A stretch of DNA of 64,000 nt from Fuscovulum blasticum DSM 2131. GTDB taxonomy: Bacteria > Pseudomonadota > Alphaproteobacteria > Rhodobacterales > Rhodobacteraceae. Every line of letters starts with the position of its first letter. Position 1 is the stretch's first letter. Shown in pieces: positions 51,218-60,014 of the stretch. The position numbers and the translations under genes are program-made. The DNA is taken from NCBI RefSeq assembly GCF_003034965.1, contig NZ_PZKE01000009.1:1-64000 (forward strand). The letters are read 5' to 3'. The notes beneath the pieces were generated by a model. It had not been told where the DNA came from. It did not search any database and saw only the letters and a list, made by a program, of their open reading frames with translations.

Positions 51218-53230
51218 ATGGAAGTTTTCGGCCTTGTCCTGACCTATAACCACCTGCTGCTCACGATCCCCTCGATCGCGCTGGCCGGTTTCGTGATGCT
51301 GGGGCTTGACCCCTTCCGCCTGCGCGATTTCGAGGTGCGGGCGCTGGCGCTGATCGGCGGGGTTGGTCCGCTGATCCCGATGCTGGTGTTCGCCAATGCC
51401 TGTTTCCACGGCCAATGCACCGGCATGGTGCCGATCTTTACCCTGAAGGTGGGCGAATCCACCGTGGCGCTGGCCCTGCAGATGGACCCGCTGGCCGCGC
51501 TGGTGGGGCTGACGGTCTGCGTGATCGGCGCGGCGGTGATCCTGTTCTCGGTCGCCTATATGCAGGGCACGGCGCTGCCCGACCTGCGGCGGTTCTTCGC
51601 GCTGATGCACCTGTTCCTGGCCGGGATGCTGACCATGGTGCTGGCCGGCGATTCCATCGTGCTGTTCCTGGGGTGGGAGCTGATGGGGCTCTGCTCCTAT
51701 CTGCTGATCGCCTACAACACCACCTCGGCCGAGGCGATCCGCGCCGGGCGCAAGGCCTTCATCATGACGCGGGTGGCCGACGCCTTCCTGCTGGCCGCGC
51801 TGCTGCTGCTGTTCCTTGAGGCGAATTCGGTGCGGCTGGACCACCTGATCCCGGCCGGGGTGGCCGCGCAGGACGGGATGCGCCCGATCATCGCCGCGCT
51901 GCTGCTGGGCGGGGCCATCGGCAAATCGGCGCAGGTGCCGATGCACACCTGGCTGCCCTCGGCCATGGCCGGCCCGACGCCGGTGTCGGCGCTGCTGCAT
52001 TCGGCCACCATGGTGGCGGCGGGCGCGGTGCTGCTGATGCGCTTTTCGCCCATCATCCAGGCCGAGCCGGTGGTGATGGCCATCGGCGCGGGGCTTGGCG
52101 CACTGACCGCGATCTTCGGCGCCGCCGCGGCGCTGTTCCAGCAGGACATCAAGCGCCTGCTGGCCTATTCCTCGATCAGCCAGATCGGCTACATGATGCT
52201 GGCCATCGGCGTGGGTGCGCCCGAGGCGGCGGCGGCGCATTTCGTGGTTCATGCGATCTTCAAGTCGCTGCTGTTCCTGTCAGCCGGGCACATCACCCAC
52301 CATTCGCCGCGCGGCACCGACATTATGGCGATGCGCGGGGCCAGCCAGCGCAATCCGCTGGCCTTCCTGGCGTTCAGCGCAGGGGCTGCCTCGCTGGCGG
52401 GGTTGCCGGTCATCACCGGCGGCTGGTGGTCGAAAGAGGCGATGCTGGGCGCGGTCTGGGGGGTGGAACCGGCGCTCTGGACGGTGGCGGTGCTGGCGGC
52501 CGTGCTGACCGCCGCCTATGCCACCCGCGCCGTGCTGATTGCCGCCATGCCGGACCCCGGCAGCCATGACGGGCACGCGGACCACGACGACAGCCACGAC
52601 ACGGGCTATACGCTTGTGCCGCTGGCCTTCCTTGGCTTTGGCGCGTTGCTGGCGGGCGGGCTGGTCGAGCCGATCATGCACCTTCTGGGCGCCCATGTGC
52701 CCCATGCGCCGCTGTTCACCATCCTTGTCGCATCCATCGCACCGTTGGTCGGGGTCGCCATCGCCTTTGCGCTGGCCTATGTGCCGGCGCTGGCCAACGG
52801 GCTGCAACGCGCCCGCGACATTGCCCGGCGCACCCGCCGCCGCCCGCGCCGGCAGGACAAGCCTGCCGGGTTCTGGGTCCGCATCGCGCTGGCCTTCAGC
52901 CGCGGCCTGCGGATCGACACGCTGTACCAGATCGTCTTTGTCTGGCCCTTCGTGAAACTGGTGCGCTGGCTGAACGGCTATGGCCGCGGTGTTGCCGATC
53001 CGGCAGGCAACCTGCCCGCCATGGCCGCGCTGCGCCTGCAACGCGCCATCACCGCACCCTTTGCCCCCGACTGGATCGACCGCACCTGGACCGCGTTTGG
53101 CGGCCGCATCCTGGCCCTGTGGGCGGCGCTGCGCCGCCTGCAAACCGGCCGCGCCCGCGACCACGGCCTGTACATGGCCGCGGGCACCGCGGGGCTTCTG
53201 CTACTTGCCTGGGGACTGACATGGCATTGA
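51218..53230 (+). CDS. nuoL: NADH:quinone oxidoreductase subunit L
   Basis: The 670-residue antiporter-like subunit has about 14-16 helices, with the proton-pathway motifs LFLGWELMGLCSYLLIAY (membrane Glu) and GKSAQVPMHTWLPSAMAGPT (Lys and Pro of the broken helix), and the long C-terminal amphipathic arm. A His/Asp-rich loop (about residues 445-465) is notable. Overlaps nuoM by ten bases. Confidence 0.96.
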   Translation: MEVFGLVLTYNHLLLTIPSIALAGFVMLGLDPFRLRDFEVRALALIGGVGPLIPMLVFANACFHGQCTGMVPIFTLKVGESTVALALQMDPLAALVGLTVCVIGAAVILFSVAYMQGTALPDLRRFFALMHLFLAGMLTMVLAGDSIVLFLGWELMGLCSYLLIAYNTTSAEAIRAGRKAFIMTRVADAFLLAALLLLFLEANSVRLDHLIPAGVAAQDGMRPIIAALLLGGAIGKSAQVPMHTWLPSAMAGPTPVSALLHSATMVAAGAVLLMRFSPIIQAEPVVMAIGAGLGALTAIFGAAAALFQQDIKRLLAYSSISQIGYMMLAIGVGAPEAAAAHFVVHAIFKSLLFLSAGHITHHSPRGTDIMAMRGASQRNPLAFLAFSAGAASLAGLPVITGGWWSKEAMLGAVWGVEPALWTVAVLAAVLTAAYATRAVLIAAMPDPGSHDGHADHDDSHDTGYTLVPLAFLGFGALLAGGLVEPIMHLLGAHVPHAPLFTILVASIAPLVGVAIAFALAYVPALANGLQRARDIARRTRRRPRRQDKPAGFWVRIALAFSRGLRIDTLYQIVFVWPFVKLVRWLNGYGRGVADPAGNLPAMAALRLQRAITAPFAPDWIDRTWTAFGGRILALWAALRRLQTGRARDHGLYMAAGTAGLLLLAWGLTWH

Positions 53231-54675
53231 TCGCACTTATCCTTCTGCCCTTCCTCGGGGGGATCTTCGCCCTGATCGCCGGCAAGGCCGAACCCACCGC
53301 CGCCCGCATCGTGGCCGTGGTGTTCCTGTTCTGCGGCGTGCTGGCGCTGGCCTGGACCTATCAACATGCCGAGGCCGGCCGCTGGATGATGATGACCCGC
53401 GAACCCTGGGCGCCGGCCATGGGCATGTCGATCATCCTGGCCATCGACGGGCTGTCGTTCATCATGGTGGCGCTGTCGCTGGCGCTGGGGCTGCTGACCG
53501 TGGTGCTGTCCTGGAACGCCACCGACCGCGCGCCGCTGCTGCACGCCACGCTATGCTGGACCGTTGCCGCGTCGAACGGCGTGTTCCTGGCCTTCGACCT
53601 GGTGCTTCTGGCCTTCTTCTGGGAACTGATGCTGGTGCCTTCGTTCCTGCTGATCGCGATCTGGGGCCATGGCGACCGCGAGGCGGCGGCGATCAAGTTC
53701 CTGATCTACAACGCCATCGCCGGGCTTGGGCTGCTGGCGGCGGTGTTCTGGATCGGCGCGTCCGGCCCCACCGTCAGCTTCGATGCCTTCGAGGTGGCCG
53801 AACGCGGCCTTCCCCCCACGGCGCAGATCTGGCTGCTGCTGGGCTTTGCGCTGGCCTTCATGGTCAAGCTGCCGGTGCCGCCCTTCCATGCCTGGCTGCC
53901 CGATGCCCATACCCAGGCGCCCACCGTCGGTTCGATCCTGCTGGCGGGGCTGCTGTTGAAGACCGGGGCCTATGGCCTGTTCCGCTTTCCCACCCTGCTG
54001 TTCCCGCAAGGGATGGAGGTGCTGGCCCCCTATGGCCTGATCCTTGGCGCCTTCGGCACGATCTATGGCGCGCTGGTCGCCTGCGGTCAGACCGATGCCA
54101 AGCGGCTGGTCGCCTATACCTCGGTCGCGCATATGAGCGTGGTGCTGATGGGCATCTGCGGCGGCGTCCACTTCTCGCTCATGGGGGCGGGGATCATCAT
54201 GGTGGCCCATGCCTTCTCGGCCTCGGCGCTGTTCCTGCTGATCGGGGCGGTCTATGACCGGGTTCATACCCGCGACCTGCGCGAACTGGGCGGGCTGCAA
54301 CGCAGCGCCCCGCGCTTTGCCGCCGCCTTCGCGCTGTTCTTCTCGGCCACGCTGGCCATGCCCGGCACCGCCAACTTCCTGGGCGAGGCGCTGGTGATCA
54401 CCGGCATGTTCCAGGTGAACTGGCTTTACGCCTCGATCACGCTGGTGTCGCTGGTGGTGTCGGTGGTCTATGGCACCCGGCTGTTCCAGCGCATCGTCTT
54501 TGGCACGCCGCGCAAGGCGCAGGTCACGGTGGACCTGTCGTTCCGCGAACTGGGGCCGGTGGTCGTGCTGGCGATCGGAACGCTGCTGTTCGGCGTGCTG
54601 CCGCAGTTCCTCATGACCGGGCTTGATCCGGCCGTGAACTCGGCGGTCGAGGCCTTGCGGGCGGCAACTCCGTGA
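53221..54675 (+). CDS. nuoM: NADH:quinone oxidoreductase subunit M
   Basis: The 484-residue antiporter-like subunit has about 14 helices, with FFWELMLVPSFLLIAIWG (membrane Glu) and KLPVPPFHAWLPDAHTQAPT (Lys of the proton path). Start at 53221 (MALIALILL), within the end of nuoL, fits the family; longer in-frame starts overlap nuoL further and are not hydrophobic. Confidence 0.96.
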   Translation: MALIALILLPFLGGIFALIAGKAEPTAARIVAVVFLFCGVLALAWTYQHAEAGRWMMMTREPWAPAMGMSIILAIDGLSFIMVALSLALGLLTVVLSWNATDRAPLLHATLCWTVAASNGVFLAFDLVLLAFFWELMLVPSFLLIAIWGHGDREAAAIKFLIYNAIAGLGLLAAVFWIGASGPTVSFDAFEVAERGLPPTAQIWLLLGFALAFMVKLPVPPFHAWLPDAHTQAPTVGSILLAGLLLKTGAYGLFRFPTLLFPQGMEVLAPYGLILGAFGTIYGALVACGQTDAKRLVAYTSVAHMSVVLMGICGGVHFSLMGAGIIMVAHAFSASALFLLIGAVYDRVHTRDLRELGGLQRSAPRFAAAFALFFSATLAMPGTANFLGEALVITGMFQVNWLYASITLVSLVVSVVYGTRLFQRIVFGTPRKAQVTVDLSFRELGPVVVLAIGTLLFGVLPQFLMTGLDPAVNSAVEALRAATP

Positions 54676-56015
54676 TGGCGACCATGGGCCTTGAACCGCT
54701 GGCCGTGCTGGGCCTTGCCGCCGTGATCGCCATGGCGATCTCGCCGCGCGCGTCCGACGGCACCACCCGCAGCATCGCGGCGCTTGGCCTGATCGCGGCG
54801 CTGATCCTGGCCGCCGGATCGCAGGGGGCGCTGACCTCGGCCCTGCTGACCGGCGATGCCGCCGCCCGCTTCGGCACCGGCCTGTGCTGCCTGTCGGGGC
54901 TGGCGGCGCTGGCGATCCTGCGCCCCGCCTCGGCCCCGCGCGAGGCGCCGGCGCTGATCCTGCTGGCAACGCTGGGCGCATCGGTGCTGTCAGGGGCGGC
55001 CCATGCGGCAACGCTGTTCGTGGGGCTGGAACTGGTGACACTGGCGCTGATCGCGCTGACCGTGCTGCCCCGCAGCGCCCCCGCGCTGGAGGCCGGCTAC
55101 AAGCTGCTGATCCTGGGCGGCATCGGCGCGGCAACGCTGCTGATGGGGCTGGCCTTCGCCTTTGCCGCGACCGGCGAGCTGACCTTTGCCGCCTGGTCCT
55201 CGACCGACCGGCTGGTGGCACTGGGGGCGGCGCTCTTGCTAGCGGGGCTGGCATTCAAGTTCTCGCTTGTGCCGTTCCACATGTGGACGCCCGACATCTT
55301 TTCCGGTGCCCCTGCGGCGGCGGCCATCGTGGCGGGGGTCGCCTCGAAGGTGGGCGTCGCCATCGTGCTGTTGCGCCTGCAACCGCAGATGCCCGCCACC
55401 GGCATCTGGCAAACCGGGCTGGCCGCGCTTGGCATCGCCTCGGTGGTCTTGGGCAATCTGCAGGCGCTGCGCCAGCCGTCGCTGCCGCGGATGCTGGGCT
55501 TTTCGTCCATCGCCCATTCCGGCTATCTGGCACTGATCCTGGCTTCGGGCGCGGCCGACACGGCCCAGGCGGTGCTGTTCTACATCGCCACTTACGCGCC
55601 CGCGCTGTTTGCCGCCCTTGCCGCCGCGGCCATTCTGGACCGCGACGCCAATCTGACCGGCCTGCGCGGCCTTGTCTGGGCGCAGCCGCTGACCGGGGCC
55701 GTGCTGACGCTGGCGCTGCTGTCGCTGGCGGGCCTGCCGCTGGCGGTGGGCTTCTGGGCCAAGTTCCAGTTGTTCTCGGCGTTGGCACAGGCGGGCACCT
55801 ACGGGCTTCTGGCCGTGGCGATCCTTGGCTCGGCGGCGGGGCTTTACTTCTATCTCCGCTTCACCGTCACCCTGTTCCGCCGCGACGGGGTGGATTTTCC
55901 CCGCCCCCCGCATTGGCAAGAGGCCGCCGTGCTGCTTGCCGCGGCGGCCACCATCGTGGGGCTGGGCGTCTATCCGGGGCCGCTGTATGCGCTGGTCACG
56001 GCCAGCCTGCCCTGA
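54675..56015 (+). CDS. nuoN: NADH:quinone oxidoreductase subunit N
   Basis: The 446-residue antiporter-like subunit has about 14 helices with LFVGLELVTLALIAL (membrane Glu) and FKFSLVPFHMWTPDIFSGAP (Lys). Start at the ATG 54675, overlapping the nuoM stop by one base (TGATG); a GTG one codon earlier is also possible. Last gene of the nuo operon, followed by a short terminator hairpin shared with modA. Confidence 0.95.
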   Translation: MATMGLEPLAVLGLAAVIAMAISPRASDGTTRSIAALGLIAALILAAGSQGALTSALLTGDAAARFGTGLCCLSGLAALAILRPASAPREAPALILLATLGASVLSGAAHAATLFVGLELVTLALIALTVLPRSAPALEAGYKLLILGGIGAATLLMGLAFAFAATGELTFAAWSSTDRLVALGAALLLAGLAFKFSLVPFHMWTPDIFSGAPAAAAIVAGVASKVGVAIVLLRLQPQMPATGIWQTGLAALGIASVVLGNLQALRQPSLPRMLGFSSIAHSGYLALILASGAADTAQAVLFYIATYAPALFAALAAAAILDRDANLTGLRGLVWAQPLTGAVLTLALLSLAGLPLAVGFWAKFQLFSALAQAGTYGLLAVAILGSAAGLYFYLRFTVTLFRRDGVDFPRPPHWQEAAVLLAAAATIVGLGVYPGPLYALVTASLP

Positions 56016-56026
56016 CCGGCGAAGGT

Positions 56027-56043
56027 GACCGGCGATGCCGGTC
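56027..56043. terminator. Short hairpin between convergent nuoN and modA
   Basis: GACCGGC, loop GAT, GCCGGTC: a perfect seven-base-pair stem that reaches into the modA stop codon. Probable bidirectional terminator though without a T-run. Confidence 0.5.
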
Positions 56044-56812
56044 AGTTCAGAACCTTGAAGCCCTGATCGGCGAAATGCCTGTCCGCCGCTTCGGTGGACA
56101 GCGCCTCGAAAAACGCCTTGTCGGCGGCATCGGCCGCGCCAGTCAGCAGCGCCGCGGGGTAAAGAATGGTCTTGTGGCTGTTGTCCGGGAAGGTGCCGAC
56201 CACCGTCACATTGTCATCGGCCACCGCGTCCGAGGCATAGACGATGCCATAGGGCGCCTCGCCCGCCGAAACCAGCGCCAGCGTCGCCCGCACGTTTTCG
56301 GCCTGCGCGACCAGAGGTTCGACCGCCGGCCAGATCCCCAGGCTTTCCAGCGAAGCCTTGCCATATTGCCCGGCGGGCACCGAATCGACCATGGCCATGG
56401 CCAGCTTGCCATCGCCCAGCAAGGCCTTCAGATCGAAGCCGGGCTTGATCTCGACCGGGGCCGCGTCCTTGCCATGGGCGATCAGCACCAGCGTATTGCC
56501 CAGCAGGTCTTCGCGGGTGCCGGGCACCACCAGACCGGCCTTCTCGACCTCATCCATCCAGTTGACGGCGGCCGAAATGAAGATGTCGGCCGGGGCGCCT
56601 TCAAGGATCTGCTTGGCCAGCGCGTTCGACCCGGCATAGCTGATGGTCACCGTATTGCCGGTGGCGGTCTGGAAATCGGCGGCCACCGCATCCAGTGCGT
56701 TCTTCAGCGAGGCGGCGGCGAACACCACCACCTCTTCGGCGGCAGCAACCTGCGGCAGCACCAGGCTGGCCGCAATGAGCGAGGCAAACAGGGGACGGCG
56801 GGGGAAGGACAT
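56042..56812 (-). CDS. modA: Molybdate ABC transporter binding protein ModA
   Basis: The 256-residue product has a signal peptide ending near residue 25 (VAAAEEVVVFAAASLKNAL), and the molybdate-binding serines are in AAASLKNAL and SYAGSNALAKQI, with ADIFISAAVNWMDEV following. It captures molybdate or tungstate in the periplasm. No modB or modC is in the window, so permease and ATPase genes must be elsewhere. CAAGGAG before the ATG supports the start. Likely controlled by the Mo-box-like palindrome 15 bases upstream. Confidence 0.93.
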   Translation of the reverse strand: MSFPRRPLFASLIAASLVLPQVAAAEEVVVFAAASLKNALDAVAADFQTATGNTVTISYAGSNALAKQILEGAPADIFISAAVNWMDEVEKAGLVVPGTREDLLGNTLVLIAHGKDAAPVEIKPGFDLKALLGDGKLAMAMVDSVPAGQYGKASLESLGIWPAVEPLVAQAENVRATLALVSAGEAPYGIVYASDAVADDNVTVVGTFPDNSHKTILYPAALLTGAADAADKAFFEALSTEAADRHFADQGFKVLN

Positions 56813-56826
56813 GGGGGCTCCTTGGC

Positions 56827-56848
56827 GTTATGTCTGGAGAAACATAAC
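56827..56848. promoter_or_regulatory. Mo-box-like palindrome between modA and modE-like gene
   Basis: GTTATGT, eight bases, ACATAAC: perfect seven-base arms, resembling ModE/MopA sites (TATA-rich dyads such as CGTTATAT). It lies 15 bases before modA and 112 before the regulator, fitting repression of modA by Mo-bound ModE. Confidence 0.65.
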
Positions 56849-56959
56849 AATCCACGGACCGGCCCCGCGCAAGCGATATTTCCGGCAAAACACAACCCCG
56901 GGACATTCCCCGCCTGATCCCGCTTGATCCCCGCCGCCGTTGCCCGCAAAACTGGCAGC

Positions 56960-57322
56960 ATGACCGACCTGCCCGATGATGCGCGCCTGTTCCTTCGCCT
57001 GTTCTTCGGCGATTTCCGGTTTGGTCCGGGCAAGGCCGCCATGCTGGAAGGCATCCGCGACACCGGCTCGATCTCGGCCGCCGGCCGCCGGATGGAGATG
57101 AGCTACAAGCGCGCCTGGATGCTGGTCGAAGAGATGAACGCCGCCTTCGCCACCCCGCTGGTCGAAAGCAGCCGTGGCGGCAGCGGCGGCGGCGGCGCGC
57201 GTCTGTCAGAGACCGGCCATCAGGTGCTGGCCCATTTCCGCGCCATCGAGGCCGCAGCCGCCACGGCCGCCACCCCCGACATGCAGGCCCTTGCCGCCCT
57301 GATGCGCCCACGGGACCACTGA
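56960..57322 (+). CDS. modE: ModE-type molybdenum regulator, DNA-binding domain only
   Basis: The 120-residue product is the N-terminal winged-helix domain of ModE/MopA: FRFGPGKAAMLEGIRDTGSI, SAAGRRMEMSYKRAWMLVEE and the Gly-rich wing. The two Mop domains that bind molybdate are missing, although the gene ends normally. The start at 56960 (MTDLPDD) fits the family; the ATG 36 bases upstream gives an odd extension. It is divergent from modA with the Mo-box between. How it senses molybdate is unclear. Confidence 0.88.
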   Translation: MTDLPDDARLFLRLFFGDFRFGPGKAAMLEGIRDTGSISAAGRRMEMSYKRAWMLVEEMNAAFATPLVESSRGGSGGGGARLSETGHQVLAHFRAIEAAAATAATPDMQALAALMRPRDH

Positions 57323-57388
57323 CGCAAACCGGCAGCACACGGGATGCGGCTCAGCCACCATGGGCCAAGGACACAGGAGCGCGGCCTT

Positions 57389-58378
57389 TCACGCCGATCT
57401 GACACGCCTTGCATCGTTGCCGGAGTCTGCCGCCCCCAGCCCCAACACCTTTCGCAGCGTGCCCGAGGCGATGGCGGACTGCGCGTCGGGGGACAGACCG
57501 GCGCCGTTCAGTGCGGCCTGCAGGCGGGGGCGGATCGGGCCCTGGCTGACGATGGGCCAGTCGCTGCCCGCAAGCACGCGGTCCGGCCCCAGCGCCGCCG
57601 CCAGTGCGGCAATCACCACCGGGTCAAACCCCATGGTGTCGGCAAAGACCTGACGGCGCAGCACCTTGGCCGCCGGGCTGCGCCCGTCTTCGGGCTGGTC
57701 ATAAGCCGCGCCCAGCAGGATGCCGGCAATCGCCAGATTGGTGACAACCACCTGCAACCCGGGAAGGCGGTCGAAGACCCCTTCGGCGATCAGGCTGGCC
57801 AGCGCCGCACTGTTAACCGTGCCGCGGGCCAGCAGCGTGCCCAGCCGGCCGAAGGGGGCAAGCTGTTCGGTCAGACCGGGCGGATTGACCGGGTGCAGGA
57901 AGACCGGAACGCCCAACCCGGCGGCGGCTTCCAGCACAGGGCGGGCTTCGGGCGCGTTGATCAGGCGGTCGCCGCGCCCGCTGTCAAGGAATACCCCGTG
58001 CAGGCCCAGTTCCTGCACGGCGCGGGTCAGTTCGCGCGCCGATGCCTCGCCACCGAAGGTGTCAACGGCGGCCAGCCCGAAAAGCTGCCCCGGCCGTTCG
58101 GCCACCAGCGCGGCCAGGGCATCGTTCAGCCGGGCCGGCAGGTCGGCGGGAAACCCGGCCGGATGCGGGGCGATCAGGGCCAGCGGCACGTTCACCACCC
58201 GCCCGGCCAGATCGCCGCTGTCGATGTCTTCCACCAGCGCACGGGGGTCGGTGATCTTGCCGATGACCGATTGCCAATGCGCCCGGTTCGCGGCGCTGCC
58301 CGTGACCAGATGGCCCAGATCGAACCCCGGCGGGATGTAGTGGCTGTGAAAGTCGATGATCGACAGGGGCGCAGGCAT
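57389..58378 (-). CDS. Amidohydrolase (COG2159, Amidohydro_2) family protein
   Basis: The 329-residue product shows metal-binding HxH in DFHSHYIPPG, a later His in FLHPVNPPG and the metal Asp in AGSDWP. The family contains decarboxylases and hydrolases of aromatic or small acids (for example ACMSD and gamma-resorcylate decarboxylase). It is the last gene of the sulfonate-type ABC locus, 31 bases behind the ATPase, so it may act on the carbon skeleton left after desulfonation. Start at 58378 with AAGGAA upstream. Confidence 0.86.
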   Translation of the reverse strand: MPAPLSIIDFHSHYIPPGFDLGHLVTGSAANRAHWQSVIGKITDPRALVEDIDSGDLAGRVVNVPLALIAPHPAGFPADLPARLNDALAALVAERPGQLFGLAAVDTFGGEASARELTRAVQELGLHGVFLDSGRGDRLINAPEARPVLEAAAGLGVPVFLHPVNPPGLTEQLAPFGRLGTLLARGTVNSAALASLIAEGVFDRLPGLQVVVTNLAIAGILLGAAYDQPEDGRSPAAKVLRRQVFADTMGFDPVVIAALAAALGPDRVLAGSDWPIVSQGPIRPRLQAALNGAGLSPDAQSAIASGTLRKVLGLGAADSGNDARRVRSA

Positions 58379-58409
58379 GGAGACGGGTTCCTTCTGAGGG
58401 GCCGGCCGT

Positions 58410-59150
58410 TCAGGCGGCATGGGCACCGGGGCCGAACAGCAGATCAAGGATGCGGGCCTTTTCGGCCTGAAAGGCGGCCGAGGTGCGGGCGCGCGGCTGC
58501 GGCAGGTCGATCTTCAGATCGGCCCGGATCTCCCCGGGCGGGCCCGCCAGAACCAGAATCCGGTCAGACAGGGCCAGCGCCTCGTCGATGTCATGGGTGA
58601 TGATGACGACATTCGGCACCTCCTGCCCAACCATCTCCAGCAGGTGATCCTGCATCCGCAGCCGGGTCAGCGGGTCCAGCGCGGCGAAGGGTTCGTCCAT
58701 CAGCAGAAGCCGGGGCCGGCGCACCAGCGCGCGGGCGATGCCCACCCGCTGCGCCATGCCGCCCGACAACTGGCGCGGCAGGGCATTGCCGAAGGCGGGC
58801 AACTGCACCTGCGCCAGCGCCGCCTGAACCGCGGCGGCGCGGTCGCTGGCGGGCTGATCCCAGATGCCAAGCTCGATATTGGCGCGCACGGTGGCCCAGG
58901 GCAGCAGGCGGGGTTCCTGGAACACCACGGCCACATCCGGCCGCGCGCCGGTGATCGGTGTGCCGTCCAGCCGCACCGTGCCGCCGGTCAGCGGATCAAG
59001 CCCGGCCAGAACCCGCAGCAGAGTGGACTTGCCGCAGCCCGAGGGGCCGACGACGCCCAGCACCCGGTCCTCTCGCCCCAGCGAAAAGGTCACGGGACCA
59101 AGCGCGCGGAAGGCGCCGTAGGTCTTGACCAGTGACTGCACCTCAAGCAT
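58410..59150 (-). CDS. ABC transporter ATP-binding protein (SsuB/TauB type)
   Basis: The 246-residue product has complete motifs: Walker [10 protein letters not shown], signature [15 protein letters not shown], Walker [17 protein letters not shown] and ITHDIDEAL. The [19 protein letters not shown] stretch is typical of the nitrate/sulfonate/taurine group. It partners the permease encoded one base overlap upstream (TGATG). Confidence 0.93.
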   Translation of the reverse strand: MLEVQSLVKTYGAFRALGPVTFSLGREDRVLGVVGPSGCGKSTLLRVLAGLDPLTGGTVRLDGTPITGARPDVAVVFQEPRLLPWATVRANIELGIWDQPASDRAAAVQAALAQVQLPAFGNALPRQLSGGMAQRVGIARALVRRPRLLLMDEPFAALDPLTRLRMQDHLLEMVGQEVPNVVIITHDIDEALALSDRILVLAGPPGEIRADLKIDLPQPRARTSAAFQAEKARILDLLFGPGAHAA

Positions 59151-60013
59151 CAGCTTGCCCTTTCCAGCGTGTCCTGCCAGCGCAGCGCCCAGGCGGCGAT
59201 GGCGGCAAGGATCATGTCGGTGACCTTGCCGCAGGCGGCGAAGATCAACATGCAGGCCATGACCAGCGCCGGACGGCCGGTCATCTGCCCGTCCAGCAAC
59301 AGAAAGCCGATCCCGCGCGAGGCGCCCATCAGTTCCGCCGCGACGACCACGATCCAGGCCACGCCCATGGATTGCCGCAGCCCCACGAAATATGACGGCA
59401 GGCTGGCCGGCAGCAGGATGCGCCCCATGAGCCGCAGCCCGGTCAGCCGGTTCACCCGGCCCACCTCGATCAGCTTGCGGTCCACGCCGGCAACGCCGGC
59501 CATGGTGTTCAGATAGACCGGAAAGAAGGTGACCAGCGCGATCAGCGCCACTTTCGACGCCTCACCGATGCCGAACCACAGGATGAACATCGGAATCCAC
59601 GCCAGCCCCGGAATGGTGCGCAGCGCATGGATGGTGGGGTCAATCAGGGTGCGGAAGGTCAGCACATAGCCGGCCAGAACCCCCAGCACGGTGGCGGTGC
59701 CGGCCCCGATGGCAAAGCCCGCCATCACCCGGCCCAGCGAGGGCGCAAGCTGGTGGCGCAGTTCGCCGCTGCGCAGCAGATCCACCAGCCAGACCACCAC
59801 CTCAGCGGGATGGGGCAGCAGATAGGCGGGAACCCGGCCGGAAATGCTGACCAGATACCAGACCAGCAGGATCGCGGCGGGAAAGACCAGCGCAAGCGCC
59901 AGCCGGCGCAGACGCGCGGCCCAGGCCGGCCAGGGCTTGCCTGTCCGGGCATGGGCATCGGGCGGGGGTCGACGGGCAACGGCGGGGCGGTCGGGCAGGC
60001 TGGCGTCAGTCAT
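59150..60013 (-). CDS. ABC transporter permease (SsuC type)
   Basis: The 287-residue product has about six helices, a proline-rich cytoplasmic N-terminus and the EAA loop (VDRKLIEVGRVNRLTGLRLM). AYLLPHPAEVVVWLVDLL is the standard opening of nitrate/sulfonate/taurine permeases. The ATG at 60013 abuts the stop of the DszB-like gene. Confidence 0.92.
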   Translation of the reverse strand: MTDASLPDRPAVARRPPPDAHARTGKPWPAWAARLRRLALALVFPAAILLVWYLVSISGRVPAYLLPHPAEVVVWLVDLLRSGELRHQLAPSLGRVMAGFAIGAGTATVLGVLAGYVLTFRTLIDPTIHALRTIPGLAWIPMFILWFGIGEASKVALIALVTFFPVYLNTMAGVAGVDRKLIEVGRVNRLTGLRLMGRILLPASLPSYFVGLRQSMGVAWIVVVAAELMGASRGIGFLLLDGQMTGRPALVMACMLIFAACGKVTDMILAAIAAWALRWQDTLERAS

Positions 60014-60014
60014 G

